Notes: generated by a model from the sequence alone, not told the origin. Shown: positions 44,001-56,455, counted from the stretch's first letter. The stretch: 64,000 bases of DNA from Tilletia caries (GCA_032718865.1 JALUTQ010000007.1:124001-188000); one strand, 5' to 3'. A program made the numbers and translations.

Positions 44001-46330
44001 ATGACGAGCATGCGAACCCGTCGCTCAACCGCGGCGCCCAACGGAGACTCCTCCACCGATTCCTCTGTCACCGCCATCTCCTCCTCGACCGACTCGAACG
44101 GACTCGGCAACGGCCACAGCAACGGCAACGGCAAGTCCATCCTCGACTCCTCCTCTCCTTCAGAAAAGCTGGCTGCACTCTTACCGGCGTCAGCGTTCAA
44201 GCATGGATATCTCCACCCGGACCTCGCGGACCCTTCCATCGTGACCGCGCAGAAGAAGGAGCGCGCCGTCATCAAGCATACCCCGGGCATCGTCATCAGT
44301 GAAGGCGGAAGGGCGCAGGACAAGAAGCTGGATGCGCACTACGAGTCAGTTTACTTTCCCGCACTCCTTCCTTGGTCTGACATGGCTGGAGTTGTTAGCA
44401 TTTTCTGACGCGTCGCTTCTCCAGGTACGAGTTCGGAGGTCCCGTCGGTGTGATCGCACTGATGACCTTCTTCCCGCTCATCATGTACTACCTTTGGATC
44501 TGCCTCTGGTTCTACGACGGCAAGCTGGTCGTGCCCGCTGCCATTGACGACATCCTGCCCTTCTTCCAGCGCATGGCCATGCACGTGTACCAGGTATGTG
44601 GTGCTTGGTCCCACGTGTTTTGTTCTTCTCCGACGCGACGCGTGCGCGTTTTCGCTGAGGAAAAGCGAGCATGTCAGCCCAGCAATCTCTCTGCTGACTG
44701 GAACTGACATTTCGTACGCGTTTTTTTTTGTTTTGATTTAGGACGCCTTTCCTACGCCGCGCGCCTTCGCCGGCTTCGGCGGCCTCATGGTTTTCCAATT
44801 CCTCCTCGCCGTCTACATGCCGGGCTTCTACCAAGAAGGTCTCCCCGTGCCCTCCCTCGGCTACAAGACGCTGACGTACAAGTGCAACGCGCTGTCGTCC
44901 TTCTACGCGACCCTCTTCGTCTACGGCGCCCTGCACCTCTCCGGCGTGTACCGACTGACGACGATCATCGAGCATTTCGGGGAGTACATGACCGTGAGCA
45001 TGATTGCTGGGTGGAGCGTCAGTTTGGCGACCTACCTGAGCGCGGTATGGACAAAGACGACATATCGGATGAGCGGGAGTTTCGCGTATGACTTCTTCAT
45101 GGGTGCGGCGTTGAACCCGCGCATTGGAGAGGTCGACTTGAAGATGTGGGCTGAGGTCCGGATTCCTTGGGTTCTGCTGTTCCTCATCTCCGTCAGCGGC
45201 GCGTGCAAGCAGTAGTGCGTATTCAGCCCTCTTTCCCCTCGCTATTTTCGACGCGTCTTTCTCTCTTTTTTCTCCAGAGACTAACTATACCACTTTGGCA
45301 CCTATCCATCAAATAGCGAGGTGTACGGCTACGTGACGCCGAACATGGCCTTCATGGTCCTCGCCACGGGCCTCTACATCAACGCCTGCGCCAAGGGCGA
45401 GGAGTGCATCCCGCAAACATGGGACATGTTCCACGAGAAGTGGGGCTGGATGGTCATCTTCTGGAACTTCTCCGGCGTCCCATTCACCTACTGCTACTCC
45501 ATCGTCTACATGGCCGCCCACCCGCCGCACGTGTACCGGTTCTCCCTGCCGGCCTACTGCCTCCTCTTCGGCGCCCTGATCACCGCACACTGGATCTTCG
45601 ACTCCTCGATGGCGCAGAAATCGCGTTTCCGGATGATGTTGCAGGGCAGTTACAAGGTCCGGTGGTCGTTCCCGCAGTGGCCTTGGTCTACGCTGCCGAA
45701 CCCGCGGTATCTGCAGACGCAGCATGGAAATGCGTTGTTGATCGATGGATGGTGGCAATTCGTGAGTTTCCCCATGGCGCACTCCCTCTTTCTATCTTTT
45801 ATCCCTCAGGGAAGATATAGGGGATGGGAAGGTAGAAGGGCTTGAAGCTGGGATGAGAATTGGACTGACATGTTACCCTCTTGCCGCGCAAACAGCTCCG
45901 CAAGCCCAACTACACGGCCGACCTCGTCCAGTCATTCTCATGGGGTGTATGCGCTGGCTTTGGCTCCATCATCCCGTACTAGTGAGTAAAAGCAAAGACA
46001 GGGGAGCCTGAGACTCCCCTTGTTCCCTTGCCTACAACCTGGACCCATGTGGACTCATTCTGCCTTTCTGGCCTGTATCTTCTTTTTCTCTCCACAGCTA
46101 CTTCGCCTTCTTCCTCTTCGTGCTTACCCACCGATGCGGACGCGACGACGAGCGATGTGCCATCAAGTACGGCGAGTGAGTATTTACCTGAGATTCCTTT
46201 GACCCGGTCGAGGGAGCTCCTTTTATGCCTCGTCCAGCTTCCATTCTGACATCTCTCTCTCGTTCTCAACAGGGACTGGGAGAAGTACAAGAAGATCGTG
46301 CCGTACCGCTTCATCCCGCTCGTCTACTGA
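44001..46330 (+). CDS. ERG4: ERG4, delta(24(24(1)))-sterol reductase
   Basis: Last step of ergosterol synthesis: reduces the C24(28) double bond, using NADPH, in the ER membrane. Seven exons: 44001-44344, 44425-44593, 44742-45214, 45317-45761, 45896-45981, 46098-46175 and 46273-46330, giving 550 residues. After a ~110-residue Ser/Gly-rich cytosolic start come YEFGGPVGVIALMTFFPLIM, several membrane spans, NPRIGEVDLKMWAEVRIPWV, NFSGVPFTYCYSIVYMA, LPNPRYLQTQHGNALLIDGW and the C-terminal signature of the sterol reductase family THRCGRDDERCAIKYGEDWE, ending VPYRFIPLVY. All splice junctions keep frame. ERG24/ERG4 share the family; EFGGP and the overall match favour ERG4. The start at 44001 is the first Met after a stop and is followed by acceptable low-complexity sequence. 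A foldback repeat lies just upstream. Confidence 0.92.
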
Positions 46331-47420
46331 GGGTTTTCTCAACTCCCCGGCGCCAAGGCCCCCCAACCCCAGGCGAATATACCCTCTCGCCCGGAGAAAG
46401 GTCGGGGCCCTCGGGTGGCCAGCCAGCCAGCCAGGGACGAGCGCACGTCTACATACACCACGTTCTCACGGTCTATACAAGTTCCATCGGGAAATCAGTG
46501 CCCCCGCGACTTTTTTTGCTTTAACGCCTTGCTCAAACATACCACCTGCTGGCCCCTCGTTGTACCCCTTCGGACAACTCAGGCCTCAGATTACACGAAC
46601 ACAACAAAAAACGCAAAGAAACGCATCTACGATAGACCTCGCCTCTCTCTCTGCCCCGGCTCTGTGGACACGCTTCCCTCCTTCCCTCCTACTGCCCTTC
46701 CCTTTCCCTACCCTACCCCTTCTGAGCTCTCATCTTCCTTCTACTCTCTTCGTTTTCGATTACAGCTCCTTTCCCCTCCCCATTTTTCTCCAGTGCAATT
46801 GATAATCACTCCATTGGAAACGTTCTACGTCCAACAACTCTCCCTTCATCGCTTCATCCTCCAGAAGCTTGGAATATTTGTCTTTGTGTTTCGTGATGGG
46901 ATATGGTTGGTACGATCATTTTGTGAGACGGTGGGGTGGGGACTAGGGAGATGGAAAGAAGGGGTGTCGACGAGGAAGGAAGAACAGCGAGGCCAAGAAG
47001 GGAGAAACAGAGCCGGGGAGAAGAGCAGGAGCGAGGCGAGGCGAGACATGAATGGGGAGGAGGAGGGGTTGAAGGTGAACGTGACGAAGGGAGAGAAAAA
47101 ATGCGTTTGAAGGTCGTCGGGTGGCTCGAACAGTGAATGGAAAGAGTGAGTAGGGTGGAGGGATTCGGCGCCTTGCTCCTGAGTCGAGTGCGGTTGATTT
47201 AAAATGTCGAGGCGAGGGTCGGTTGAGTCATGCTGAGGAGAGGGGACCACGGGAGAGGAGGTTTCGACGAGGAGGGCGGGACGGAGGCGGTCCGAAAGAA
47301 GTGGCAAAGACCGCGTGAGATGGGTTCGGGATGGCGGTTCGCGGAGGAGGTTGCAACGAAAGTCGATAAGACGAAGAAGAGAGGTCCGTTTCGCCAACTC
47401 AGTTCCCTTTCCACACCCTT
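46331..47420. other. Convergent intergenic region between ERG4 and the MAPKK
   Basis: About 1.1 kb holding the 3' ends of both genes. A CCAG/GCCA tetranucleotide run (about 46419-46434) and purine-rich sequence (46930-47100) are visible. No gene or RNA was recognised. Confidence 0.5.
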
Positions 47421-49185
47421 CTAGGACAAGCTCTGAGCCCACGCCAACAGATCCACATCCGCCCGATCACTCTTCTCCACCCAAGGATCCTTCAACAACT
47501 CCTTCGGCGTCGGCCTCTCATCCGGCTCCTTGATCAAACACCGATTCACGAACTCCTCCATGGAAGCCGGGAACTTGCCTCCCTCCGGTAAGCGCGGCGC
47601 CGGTTCATTCACGATGTGCTGCAGTAAGTCGAGGATGCTGAGCTGCTGCGTGGAGCCCTCGAGGGAGACGCCGCCTTTCGATCGTCGTTTGCGTGCTTTT
47701 TCTTTCGCTTGCTCGATGGCCGCGTGCGGGGTCGGCTTGATGGGTGATAGCGTTCCCGCGAGGTCGTCGGAGACGTCCGTGTCGTCGTCTTCGCCTGTCG
47801 CGAACGGGAACCGACCGAGGGCGAGCTCGATGACGGAGATGCCTAGGGACCATACGTCGCTCTTGACGCTGTACTGCTCGCCTTGTATACGCTCCGGCTG
47901 TGAACGCGCGCCGTGAAAAGGAATGGGGCCAAGAAAAGGACGCGATTTTGGTTTAGCGAGACTTGTCTTTCGAGCCATATGATGAAGCTACTCACGCTCA
48001 TATATGTGCTTGTCCCGACGAAGGTGTCCGTGATGCTGTTGATGAGCTCTCCTGACACGCCAAAGTCGCAAATCTTGATCCGCCCCTCTCCGCTGACCAA
48101 AACGTTGCTCGGCTTTACATCTGTTTAACAAAGGACACGTAAGAAGGGTCCAAAGGATGTTGCAGCGCGCGCAGCAGATCAGGATCGTCAGTTCTCGGCG
48201 CAGATGGGAAAAAAGGGAAGGGGGTCAACAAATAAGATAAGGCGCACCTCTGTGAATGATACGATGTACGTCGTAGAGGTAGGTGAGTCCATTGACGACG
48301 GAAACGACGACCTTCCCACAGATCTCCGCGCTGATCGGTCCCCATCTCTTGTAGATCGTGTCCAGCGAGCTAACCAAGACAGTCAAGGCGCACAAATTCA
48401 GCACACACACACAAAATCCAGGAACTCCGCGCGCGCGCGCGGGTGCCTCCTGCGAGGGAAAGGGTGGGTATAACGCACCGGTTCTGCATGTACTCCATGC
48501 ACATGCATATATGCGGTTCGCTCAAATACGCCCCGTAGAAGTCGACGATGTACGGCGAGTCGCAGTGATGGAGGATCTGGAGCTCTCGCAGGATCTGTTT
48601 GCGCACCGAGGGCTTGGCGTCGATGAAGACTACCTTCTTGGCCATGATTGTGTTGGACTTTTCGTGCATGACCTGCGCGCGCAGGGGGATAAGAACGTAG
48701 AGCGTCAGTGAATTCGGGGAGAAGTTGAACAGATTTGCGCGCGGCTCCTCTTTGCTCTAAGGAGGGCGGGCAGGGGGGAACGGAGGGCAACTCACCTTGG
48801 TGACAGTCCCACCATTACCAGCCCCAAGCTCGCTAATGAACGTCAAATCCTCATTCCGTTGCAGGTCGAACTTGCGCGGTCCACCCAGTTCCAGATTGGC
48901 CAGCTGCTCCGACAACTTGTTGTGGTAGTTCGCCGCTGTCCCACTGATGGGTTCCCCCCCACCCCCACCGGAGGATGAAGCGGCGCTGCGGTTGTTGCCG
49001 AAGTTGAGCAGGACAGAGCCACCGGGTGTTTGGGTGGTTCCGCCTGCGCTGCTGCTCTCGGCTGTCTTGCCTGAGCCGCTGCCGGCTCCGGTCGAGGCTG
49101 ATGAGCTCGCGTCGTTCTCGACCAGCTGGAGGTTCTTGATGTTCCTCTTCTTCTTGAGGCCGCCCGCCGCTGCCGACAATGACAT
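47421..49185 (-). CDS. MAP kinase kinase, Fuz7/Ste7 type
   Basis: Dual-specificity kinase of the mating/filamentation MAPK cascade in fungi. Five exons: 49185-48796, 48672-48479, 48369-48248, 48120-47996 and 47897-47421, giving 435 residues. After a ~100-residue Ser/Gly-rich start: glycine loop [16 protein letters not shown]-equivalent [10 protein letters not shown] (catalytic Lys), [35 protein letters not shown] (catalytic loop), [20 protein letters not shown] (DFG and the S-x-x-x-T activation segment, here S and T of SITDT) and [20 protein letters not shown]. The lobe then has a ~50-residue basic insert ([12 protein letters not shown]) before [20 protein letters not shown]. The blocks closely match U. 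maydis Fuz7 as I remember it. No scaffold or upstream kinase is in the window. Start codon: first Met, directly after a promoter rich in GCTGAGTGCT repeats (49258-49292). Confidence 0.92.
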
Positions 49186-49828
49186 GCTGGGCGGGAGAGG
49201 GCGAGGGAGGGGTTGTTGTTCGGGTGGGGAGGATGATGGTCGTTGCGCTGCTGACTGCTGAGTGCTGAGTGCTGAGTGCTGAGTGCTGAGTGCTGTTCGT
49301 GCGTTGGAGGTGTCAGTGCGCGGACGGAGGAAGATTGCGTGAGGAAAGAGGCAAGTGATGGTTCGCGCTCATGCAAGGAGGGGGACGCGCACACACACCC
49401 AACCTCGAACCAGCAGCACCTCGCACAACATATACATATAAGCACAGCTCCAGCTCGGAGCTCGGTCACCTTCATGATCACTTCCCTCCCTTGCTCTCCC
49501 CTCCCAGCTCGCTCAGCGACAAACGTTCGCCTGGCTGTCTTTATCGCTCGCCGAGGCTCCCTTACGCACAGTCCTCCTTGCTACCTGCATGTGATATCAT
49601 TGCCACATTGGTTCCATCTGGTGCGCACATACATGGGCCAAACTTCGGCATCCCATTCGCCATCAAATGATAATGATGTGTATGTATTGGCCGGACCGAG
49701 GGGATGTGTTATGTAGCGAAACCTGGTGGAAGGGAAGGCGATCGAAGGGAAGAGAGGAAGGGGTCGGGAAGGGGAAGGGGAAGGGAGAGGCCTTGTGAGG
49801 AGGTCGATGAGCCAGGACAACGCCGGCC

Positions 49829-51743
49829 TCACACGCTCGAGCCCGTCAACTGCCGCATCATAAGTTCGTACCTGTTCATAAAAGCCAGTCAGCAATCGCA
49901 CGATGAAAGATCTCTCCACCCAGCCCTTGTATAAAAGAAAAAAAAAACTCACGTCAAGATCGTCAGCGCCGAGTTCGGCACCGTGCGGACCAGGTTGACC
50001 GTCATCCCACGGTAGAAGCCCCGAATCCCCTCCTCCCGCGCGATCGTCCGACAGGCCTGGATCACACCCGTATACCGCCCCTCGGTCAGGTGCGCCGTCG
50101 CCGCCCCGGACAGTCCCGTGAGTGCGTTCGAGGCCCGGGTCGCGGCCGCCTTCAGCGTGGACGACGATGCTGCCGCTGGCGATTGTGTTGATGAGTGTTG
50201 ATTTTGATTTTGGGGCGGAGATGGGAAGGAGTGAGGGGCAGAATGGGAGAGCGGGGCTGATGAGGAGGAGGAAGTTGCTGGTGATATCCAATGACTCGCC
50301 GTTCCTCGTCGTCGGACCGATGAAGAAGGCGGAAGTTCATGCCAGGGCAGACTGCCGGTATGCACCATCGACCCACGAAGCGTATGGAACGAACGAGCCG
50401 ACCCAGGCCCGCCACCCACATTCCCAGACGCGTCCGTCGCACGCGCCATCGTCGCCGCCGCCGCCGGAGTCTTAGGTTGCATCTGCAGCTTGGTCCGCAA
50501 TACCTCATGCGGATACGTCGCCACGCTCGCAACCATCTTCGCCGTCGAGCTGCACACCAGAATCGTGCTAGATGGCAACGCGGCCTCCTCCTCCAGCGAG
50601 ATTCTCGACGAAGAGGAGGACGCAGTTTTGCTACTGCTACTACTCCCGTTCCCCGACACACTATCCGACGCGCCCCCACCTCTCCAGCCCGAGCCCGAGC
50701 CTGACCCAGAGCTAATGATGCCCCTCTCTTCTTCCAATGTCCGCCTCCGACTGGCCCGCGCCCATACTTTGAACTGCTCGTAGAGGGGGAACTGGACAGC
50801 GACATGGCTGACGCCGAACAGACTGGGCAGGAGTCCCTTGTAGAACCCTCGCCAGCCCTCGGTGCGCCAGATTTGGACAAATGCGTCGCCGGTGTGTCGG
50901 TATCGTTTCCCATTTGCGTCCGTTGATGATTGGAGCTGTAAGGATTTTCGGTGCGCGAAAAGGTCAGCGCTCTCTGATCATGTTGTGCAGTCTTGTCAAG
51001 AGTGAGAGATAAAAACGCACCATGAACCTTGTCTTGACGACCCAGAGGGGACTGGTGCAGACGGTACTGGCCGCACCGGCGGCCATGGCAGCCACGATGT
51101 GATTGACGAACTCGGAATGTCCATAGTTCAGATCTGAGAGAGGCCAAATGAACGCGTCAGGATCCTTGGGTAGTTCGAGAGTTCAACCATGGTGAAGACT
51201 CACGTAATGTCGATGCGAGGGTATCCTTGCACGTATCGTAGACGGAGAAGTAGATGGCCCAGGTAGGCAGATAGCCAAAGATGGTAGGGCCCAGACCGCG
51301 ATAGAAGCCCTTGAAGCCGTCCTCGACCCAGATCTTGCGCATGAATTCTGCGAGAGAAAGAAGACCTGGTGAGCATACAGCCAGGTCGCTTTCTCTCGAA
51401 GATCGGGGCTTGAAAACTCACGGGGAATGCTCTGGTACTGGACGTGGGGTGTCCTGATCGCTGACGGGTTCGGCACCGATCTGGCCGCCGCTCCACCTCC
51501 TACACCCGCACTCACACCAGGACCTACACCGCGACCCTGAGCCTGGGCCTGAGCGCTAGCTTCGACGGCATCGCGCACGACAGCATGTACGCCTCCCGGC
51601 TGCTGTTGGGGTGGTGGTCTGAAGGGGAAGGGCCCGATCTGTGCCTGGAGGCGAGTCTTGACGACGTCGAGTGGGCAGGTGACGATGGAGGCTGCGAGCC
51701 CTGCTGATGCGCCGGAGATGGCGGATGCGGTGCCGTGGTGCAT
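49829..51743 (-). CDS. Mitochondrial carrier, NAD+/SLC25A32-like, with large Ser-rich insert
   Basis: Inner-membrane solute carrier. Five exons: 51743-51422, 51347-51204, 51133-51021, 50935-49953 and 49871-49829, giving 534 residues against ~300 for a normal carrier. The three P-x-D/E-x-x-K/R signatures are present: VTCPLDVVKTRLQAQ, TSPLWVVKTRFMLQ and ATYPHEVLRTKLQMQ. Linkers include FKGFYRGLGPTIFGYLPTWA, GFYKGLLPSLFGVSHVAVQF and GFYRGMTVNLVRTVPNSALT. The Trp in PLWVVKTR and SHVAVQFPLYEQFK point to the NAD+/folate/pyrimidine-nucleotide carrier branch (Ndt1/Yia6, SLC25A32). Extra length comes from two matrix-side loops: a Gly/Ala/Gln stretch after repeat 1 and about 200 Ser/Pro/Ala residues split around the third signature. 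The substrate cannot be settled by eye. Confidence 0.85.
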
Positions 51744-52029
51744 CGTTTCTTCGTTCCCCTTGATAGCGCTCTTGGTATTTCGATCCTCGCTGTGGGGAGT
51801 TTTGGCAGGAGCTCAGGCAGCGCGATGGAGGAGACGCGCGCGACGACGGGGGGCCGGACGAACGGCGAACGATAAGAGAAGGCTTGCGTGCCTTGAAGGG
51901 AGAGATGCCGTCCGTCGCCTGTGTCCAGTGTCCACCCACAGAGAGTCGAGTGATGGACGCCCGCCCTTCCCTCGGCGATTCACTCCAGGCGATCAACCTG
52001 CAACCACGCCAGATGACGTAAAACACAAA
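51744..52029. other. Carrier promoter side, up to the MITE
   Basis: About 290 bp without a gene; purine/CG-rich. The MULE-type MITE begins at 52030, so the promoter of the carrier is confined to this space. Confidence 0.4.
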
Positions 52030-52624
52030 GAGGTTTACCACAGGATGGTACGGTATTTTGCTTTTTATCCCAGGATGGTACGGAAAGCAAAAATATCACA
52101 GGATGGTACACTGGCAAAATTGATTCTCCCAATCTCCTCACTCCCGTCCACGTCCTCACTCCTCAACGTCAAGGATGATACTTAGTCTCTCAAGATTGTG
52201 TAGCATTGGCATCTCCGCAGGCTTATGCCGGGCTGGGTGCCCACCGACGAGAGTTATACCTCGTCTAGGGCCGTCAGAGACGTTATAGGCCTTTATTTAC
52301 GGAATTACACGTCTTACAGTCAGAGTGTTCAATGTCAATATGTACGGTACTCTCCAGTTTGCAATAGCAAGTCCTCAGGCCGAATCTACGTCTTTCAGAG
52401 GGCGCACGCCGCGCTCTATGAGAGCTGAACTGTTTCTAGAAGATTCCATTCTGAGCGGGGAGAGGGGAGGGAGTCAGTAATTTTGCATACCTTGAGAGAT
52501 TCTTTCGGCAGGCAGTGAGGATAGGCAAAAATAATTTTCACAGCGTACCATCCTGTGATAATTTTGGAGGGCGTACCATCCTGGGATTAAAATCAAAATA
52601 CCGTACCATCCTGTGATAAACCTC
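52030..52624. mobile_element. MULE-type MITE with triple CAGGATGGTAC motif in each end
   Basis: The 595 bp element starts GAGGTTTACCACAGGATGG, and the right end is the inverted counterpart (...CCTGTGATAAACCTC). The 10-base duplication AAAACACAAA flanks it (52020-52029; 52625-52634). Each ~85 bp terminal repeat contains three copies of CAGGATGGTAC. No coding potential. The duplication length fits Mutator-like elements. It separates the divergent carrier and SmE genes. Confidence 0.82.
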
Positions 52625-52919
52625 AAAACACAAAACCCAGATCCAGACCGAGACCGAGACTCCAGACTATATATGCAGACTCTGTCCGGTGGTTCGCTAT
52701 TTCCCCGGACGAGAATCCGGAATCTCCAAGTCCAACTTCCAAGGTCGAGCTGAAGAAGAAAGCGAACGACTTACCATCACTGACTCGCAGCTCAAGCTCA
52801 AGCTCAAGCTCAAGCTCAAGCTCCCGCCGCGACGCATCTGCCCCATCCCTCCCGGTCCACCAGCGCATTTCTCTCGTCCTCCCCTCGCCCCCCGCCCCCA
52901 CCAAGTACTTCTGCCCACG

Positions 52920-53447
52920 ATGTCGTCCCGCCAATCGCGGGTGATGGTCCAACCCATCAACATCATCTTCAAGTACCTCCAGAACCAAACCCGCGTCTCC
53001 CTCTGGCTTTACGACAACGTCGACTTCCGCATCGAGGGCAAGATCTCTGTGCGTTTATTCTCTCTCTCTCTCACTCTCACTCCGCTCTCTGCGCTGTTCC
53101 TTGGGCTGACTTTTGTTTTGGATGGATGGATGGATGGATGCGAGTAGGGTTTTGACGAGTTCATGAATGTGGTCCTATCCGAGGCGGAGGAGGTATGGGC
53201 CAAGCAGGAGACCCCAAGACAAGATCTCGGTACGTTCTTTCGATCCCAGAGTTTGGACCGCTCCTCCCGGCGCTGGCTGACTTGGTCCTCCATGTCCTCT
53301 ACCGCCGCAGGGCGCATTATGCTGAAGGGCGACACAATCGTGAGTCGAGGATGTAGGGGCATTCTGCGCAGGTTTCGATGAGCTCACCTTCCTCTTCCTT
53401 TCCTCCCTCACTCATTTCTACAGACGATGATCCAACCAGCCATGTAA
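52920..53447 (+). CDS. Small nuclear ribonucleoprotein SmE
   Basis: Core Sm protein of the spliceosomal U snRNP ring. Four exons: 52920-53048, 53148-53229, 53311-53339 and 53424-53447, giving 87 residues, the normal size. Sm1 motif region: [35 protein letters not shown], then [17 protein letters not shown]. Sm2 motif: [17 protein letters not shown]. The last exon supplies only seven residues and the stop. The Met at 52920 is followed at residue 9 by VMVQPIN, as in other SmE proteins. It is convergent with PRP3, with about 250 bp between the stops. Confidence 0.93.
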
Positions 53448-53693
53448 AAAACAATTCCTGCAGCATTTTTCGAAGTGCGTATATCGTCGGGATCTCTCTC
53501 CTTCACCCATCTCGCACAGGCGCTGATCATCCCCAGCCTGGTCTTCCTCTCCAGAAAACACGCATTCCAGATTCATCTCTTCCGTAATACGCCGGCCCAA
53601 GGCGACAGTTTGAAGGGTTGGATGACTGGATGTTTGATTTGTATGATTAAAGGGGAGAGAGAGAGGGTAAGATAAACTGAGCCACAGCAACCC

Positions 53694-55716
53694 TCACATA
53701 TCCTCCTCCTCCTTAACCCCACTCGTACCCAACCGCCTCGCAAGGTCCCAATACCCCTTCATCTTCTCCCCCAAAATCTCCCTCGCATCCCCATCCGTCT
53801 CCGCCCTCCGCGCACGAAAACCGAGGACCCAAAGCCGCTCCCGGATCGCACCTTCGAAGATGAGATCGCATTTGTTCGTAGAGAGGTCCACGAGGATTCG
53901 GTCCTGTTGCTGTTCGGATGAAGCTTTCACGTCGTCCTCCTCGAGCTTGACCAAGACGCCGTCCGGGTCCCCGTCCGCGCTGAGGGGCGAGACACCGGTC
54001 TCTACGTCGATGATCCGCCCGCCCTCCTGCCAATCGATCCGATCCATCATCAAATGCTTGTACGCCTTGATATCCTTCGCGCTCCCCTCCACCACCACCA
54101 GCGCAAACTTCGGACTGAAAATAGTAATCCCGCTTAACCCAGCCTGCTCGGCGTTCCGCTTCACCTTGATCTTGTGGATGGTAGCCACCAGATGCCGGAT
54201 CTTGAACACGGCCGTGTACAGTCCTTTACTCTCCTCTTTCTCCCGTTTCGATTGGATCTTCTCCCGTCGTTGCTCGTCCGTCAGTTTGCGATCCGCATTC
54301 GTGCGTTCGTGCGTCTCGCGGCGGGCAGCGACGTCCCGGCGGACTTTCGCCTCGACTTTCGTAGGGTCGGCCACGCTCTCGCTCGCGAGGACGCGCATCA
54401 GGTTGCTCAGTTTCACCTTCGGTGGGTCCGGGGGCAGGAGACCCATCTTGATCCGGTCGCGTTTGTCCTCGAGTTCGGCGGCCCGACGCTGTTTGCGCAG
54501 TTTCTTCTGTTCCTTCTTGGTTAGCATCAGGGCCCGTGGCTCGACTTTGATCTTGGAGGAAGGGGCGGGGATGGGAATTGGGTGCTGGATGTAGATGTCG
54601 ATCGGAGTACCCTCGCCTTCGATCAGGGGATGGGAACGGTCCGTCTTGCCCCCTTCCTCTCCTTCTGGATCTGCTTTGGCTTTACCCTTGGAGACGAGAC
54701 TGCCACCGTTCGCTTGCATCTGATCCGCCGGGATTAGGTTGACTTCGTCGTATGAGAGGTCTTGAGGCAGAAGCGCAATATCCCACCACTCCACCGCAGG
54801 AGGTGCCGGTCTCTGTCAATCGCGCAGAACATCACAAGTCAACAAAGCATGTAACGCAGGCGATTGAGTTTGTCAAGCTCACCTTAAGATTCTTCTCGTC
54901 GCCCGTCAGATCATCCTGCATGCCCGCCTTCCGCGCGGTCTCCTGAATGCGCTTCTTCAACGCCTCCATAGCAACCTCCCTACGCATCTCCTCCGCCGCA
55001 GCAATATGCCGTCCAGGCCGGTTGAACTGCAGCGGGCGGTGTGTGGAGCGCTGACGGATGGTAGCCGCCTCCGCCTCGTCGAGCTCGTAGCTGATCTTAC
55101 TGCTACTACTGATGGTCGGAGGAGGGGGAGCGCGGGAAGAAGATGCTGCTGATGAGCCGAAGACGAGACCGCTGGGCGGAGGGGGCGGACCTGGACCTGC
55201 GCCGTAGCGTGGTGGGGGAGGAGGGGCGGGGGCACCATGTCGTCCGCCGAGGTGCTGCTGTGCGCCTGGTTTCCTCCGGTCTTCCGCGCGCGGGGTGGCG
55301 GCGTAGCTCGCTGGTACCGTAGCAGGTTTTGCACGGGCACCTGATGTCGGCGGTGGAGGCGGAGGTGGTTGGGCTGCTCCATTGCCTGATGTCGGTGGTG
55401 GTGGTGGTGGTGGAGGCTGGGCGGAGGGAGCAGCTGGTAGACGCGCACCAGCACCAGCTGCGCGTGCGGCAGCGGTGGCGGTGGCGGAGGAAGGTAAGGA
55501 GAGACCCTTGGCTGCGAGGGTTGCGTTGATCCTTGCGCGTACGGCTGCGAGTTCTGCTGCGATCTGTGCTGCGGATCGCGTGGGTGGCTTGGGTGCTGCT
55601 GTGGGTGCTGCGCTGAGGGCTGTCGCTGCTGCTGCTGCTGCTGGTGGTGGTGCGGAGGGTCGTGCCCGCTTTGGGTCGGCGGAGGGTGCGTCTTCGGCGG
55701 GGCGCTTGGGCGGCAT
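53694..55716 (-). CDS. PRP3: PRP3, U4/U6 snRNP protein
   Basis: Component of the U4/U6-U5 tri-snRNP; binds the U4/U6 duplex. Two exons, 55716-54883 and 54812-53694, give 650 residues. The N-terminal ~200 residues are Ala/Pro-rich with polyproline blocks. Next comes IRQRSTHRPLQFNRPGRHIA with AAEEMRREVAMEALKKRIQE. After the intron: WWDIALLPQDLSYD, PIDIYIQHPIPIPAPSSKIK, LTKKEQKKLRKQRRAAELED with IKMGLLPPDPPKVKLSNLMR, ERTNADRKLTDEQRREKIQ, and the C-terminal ferredoxin-like domain IRHLVATIHKIKVKRNAEQA, GISGITIF-like GLSGITIFSPKFALVVVEGS and KHLMMDRIDW. These are the PRP3 and DUF1115 regions in the proper order. The start at 55716 gives MPPKRPAED. Repeat X with the copia insertion begins ~180 bp upstream. 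Confidence 0.93.
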
Positions 55717-55894
55717 TGCGCTGTCGTTCCTTCGTTCCTTGCTGCTGTCGTTGTTCTATCTGAGCTTCCAACCTTCGCGCTCTGTGAATTCATTGCTGGG
55801 TGCTGGGCTCAGGAAAAGTGGACCGGATGTTGAGACGCTGCTGACGCTCCTGAGTATGGAACGCCGTTTGCGCCAGACTTCGAGAATTCGGAAA

Positions 55895-56173
55895 TTCCCC
55901 TAACTTTAGTTAAGGGGTTATAGGGCGGCTCCCGCCTTACGGCCGTAAGCTTTTTGCCATTCAGGCTCGTAGTTTGGGACTTTTCTTCGCAACTACCAAC
56001 ACAACACACCATTCTGAATCAGTAGACCCTTGACCAAATCTAGTCCTGCAACTTCTGGCACAGGTTTCGTGGTTGTAGCATCAGAATTGACTGATCTGTC
56101 CTTGAGCCAAAGTTTGGTTTTCCTTACATAAGCACAGAGTGCAGAAATCTTGCATACGTAATCAGTTCATTTC
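55895..56173. repeat. Repeat X, second copy, left part
   Basis: Matches 4266-4544 of the undisturbed copy. It ends with ATTTC (56169-56173), the left copy of the copia target duplication. Confidence 0.85.
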
Positions 56174-56455
56174 AGTTGTGAAACGACGGAGCTAAGGTCA
56201 GCTCAACGTCGGCTGTGACCCGAAGGGCGTAGTCACTGCCACTCACCGTTTGGACGGGAGGTTTCTTTGATGCTCTGGCTTGACAACTCGTTGGTTCAGT
56301 AGATCTCGCGTTGGATTGATGGTAGTAAGAGAAGACAAAGAAAGAGTGTGGTGCGTGGGAAGAACTACTGGAATGAGACGGGCCTGAGACTCAGGAGACT
56401 GCTAATGAGGGGATGACCGCCAGGGAAAGGGAAGACCCGGAGCCGTCTATCAACA
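56174..56455 (-). repeat. 3' LTR of the copia element
   Basis: In element sense it begins TGTTGATAGACGG (56455) and ends CACAACT (56174), a near-perfect TGTTG/CAACt pair. I saw no difference from the 5' LTR. Confidence 0.9.

Noticed and set aside
46846..47442. 198-codon minus frame downstream of the MAPKK
   Set aside because: Lies in the 3' region of the kinase gene and is Ser/Pro/Leu low complexity.
55106..55793. Long alternative frames over the PRP3 N-terminus
   Set aside because: Shadow frames of the Ala/Pro-rich coding sequence; the PRP3 frame continues into conserved domains.
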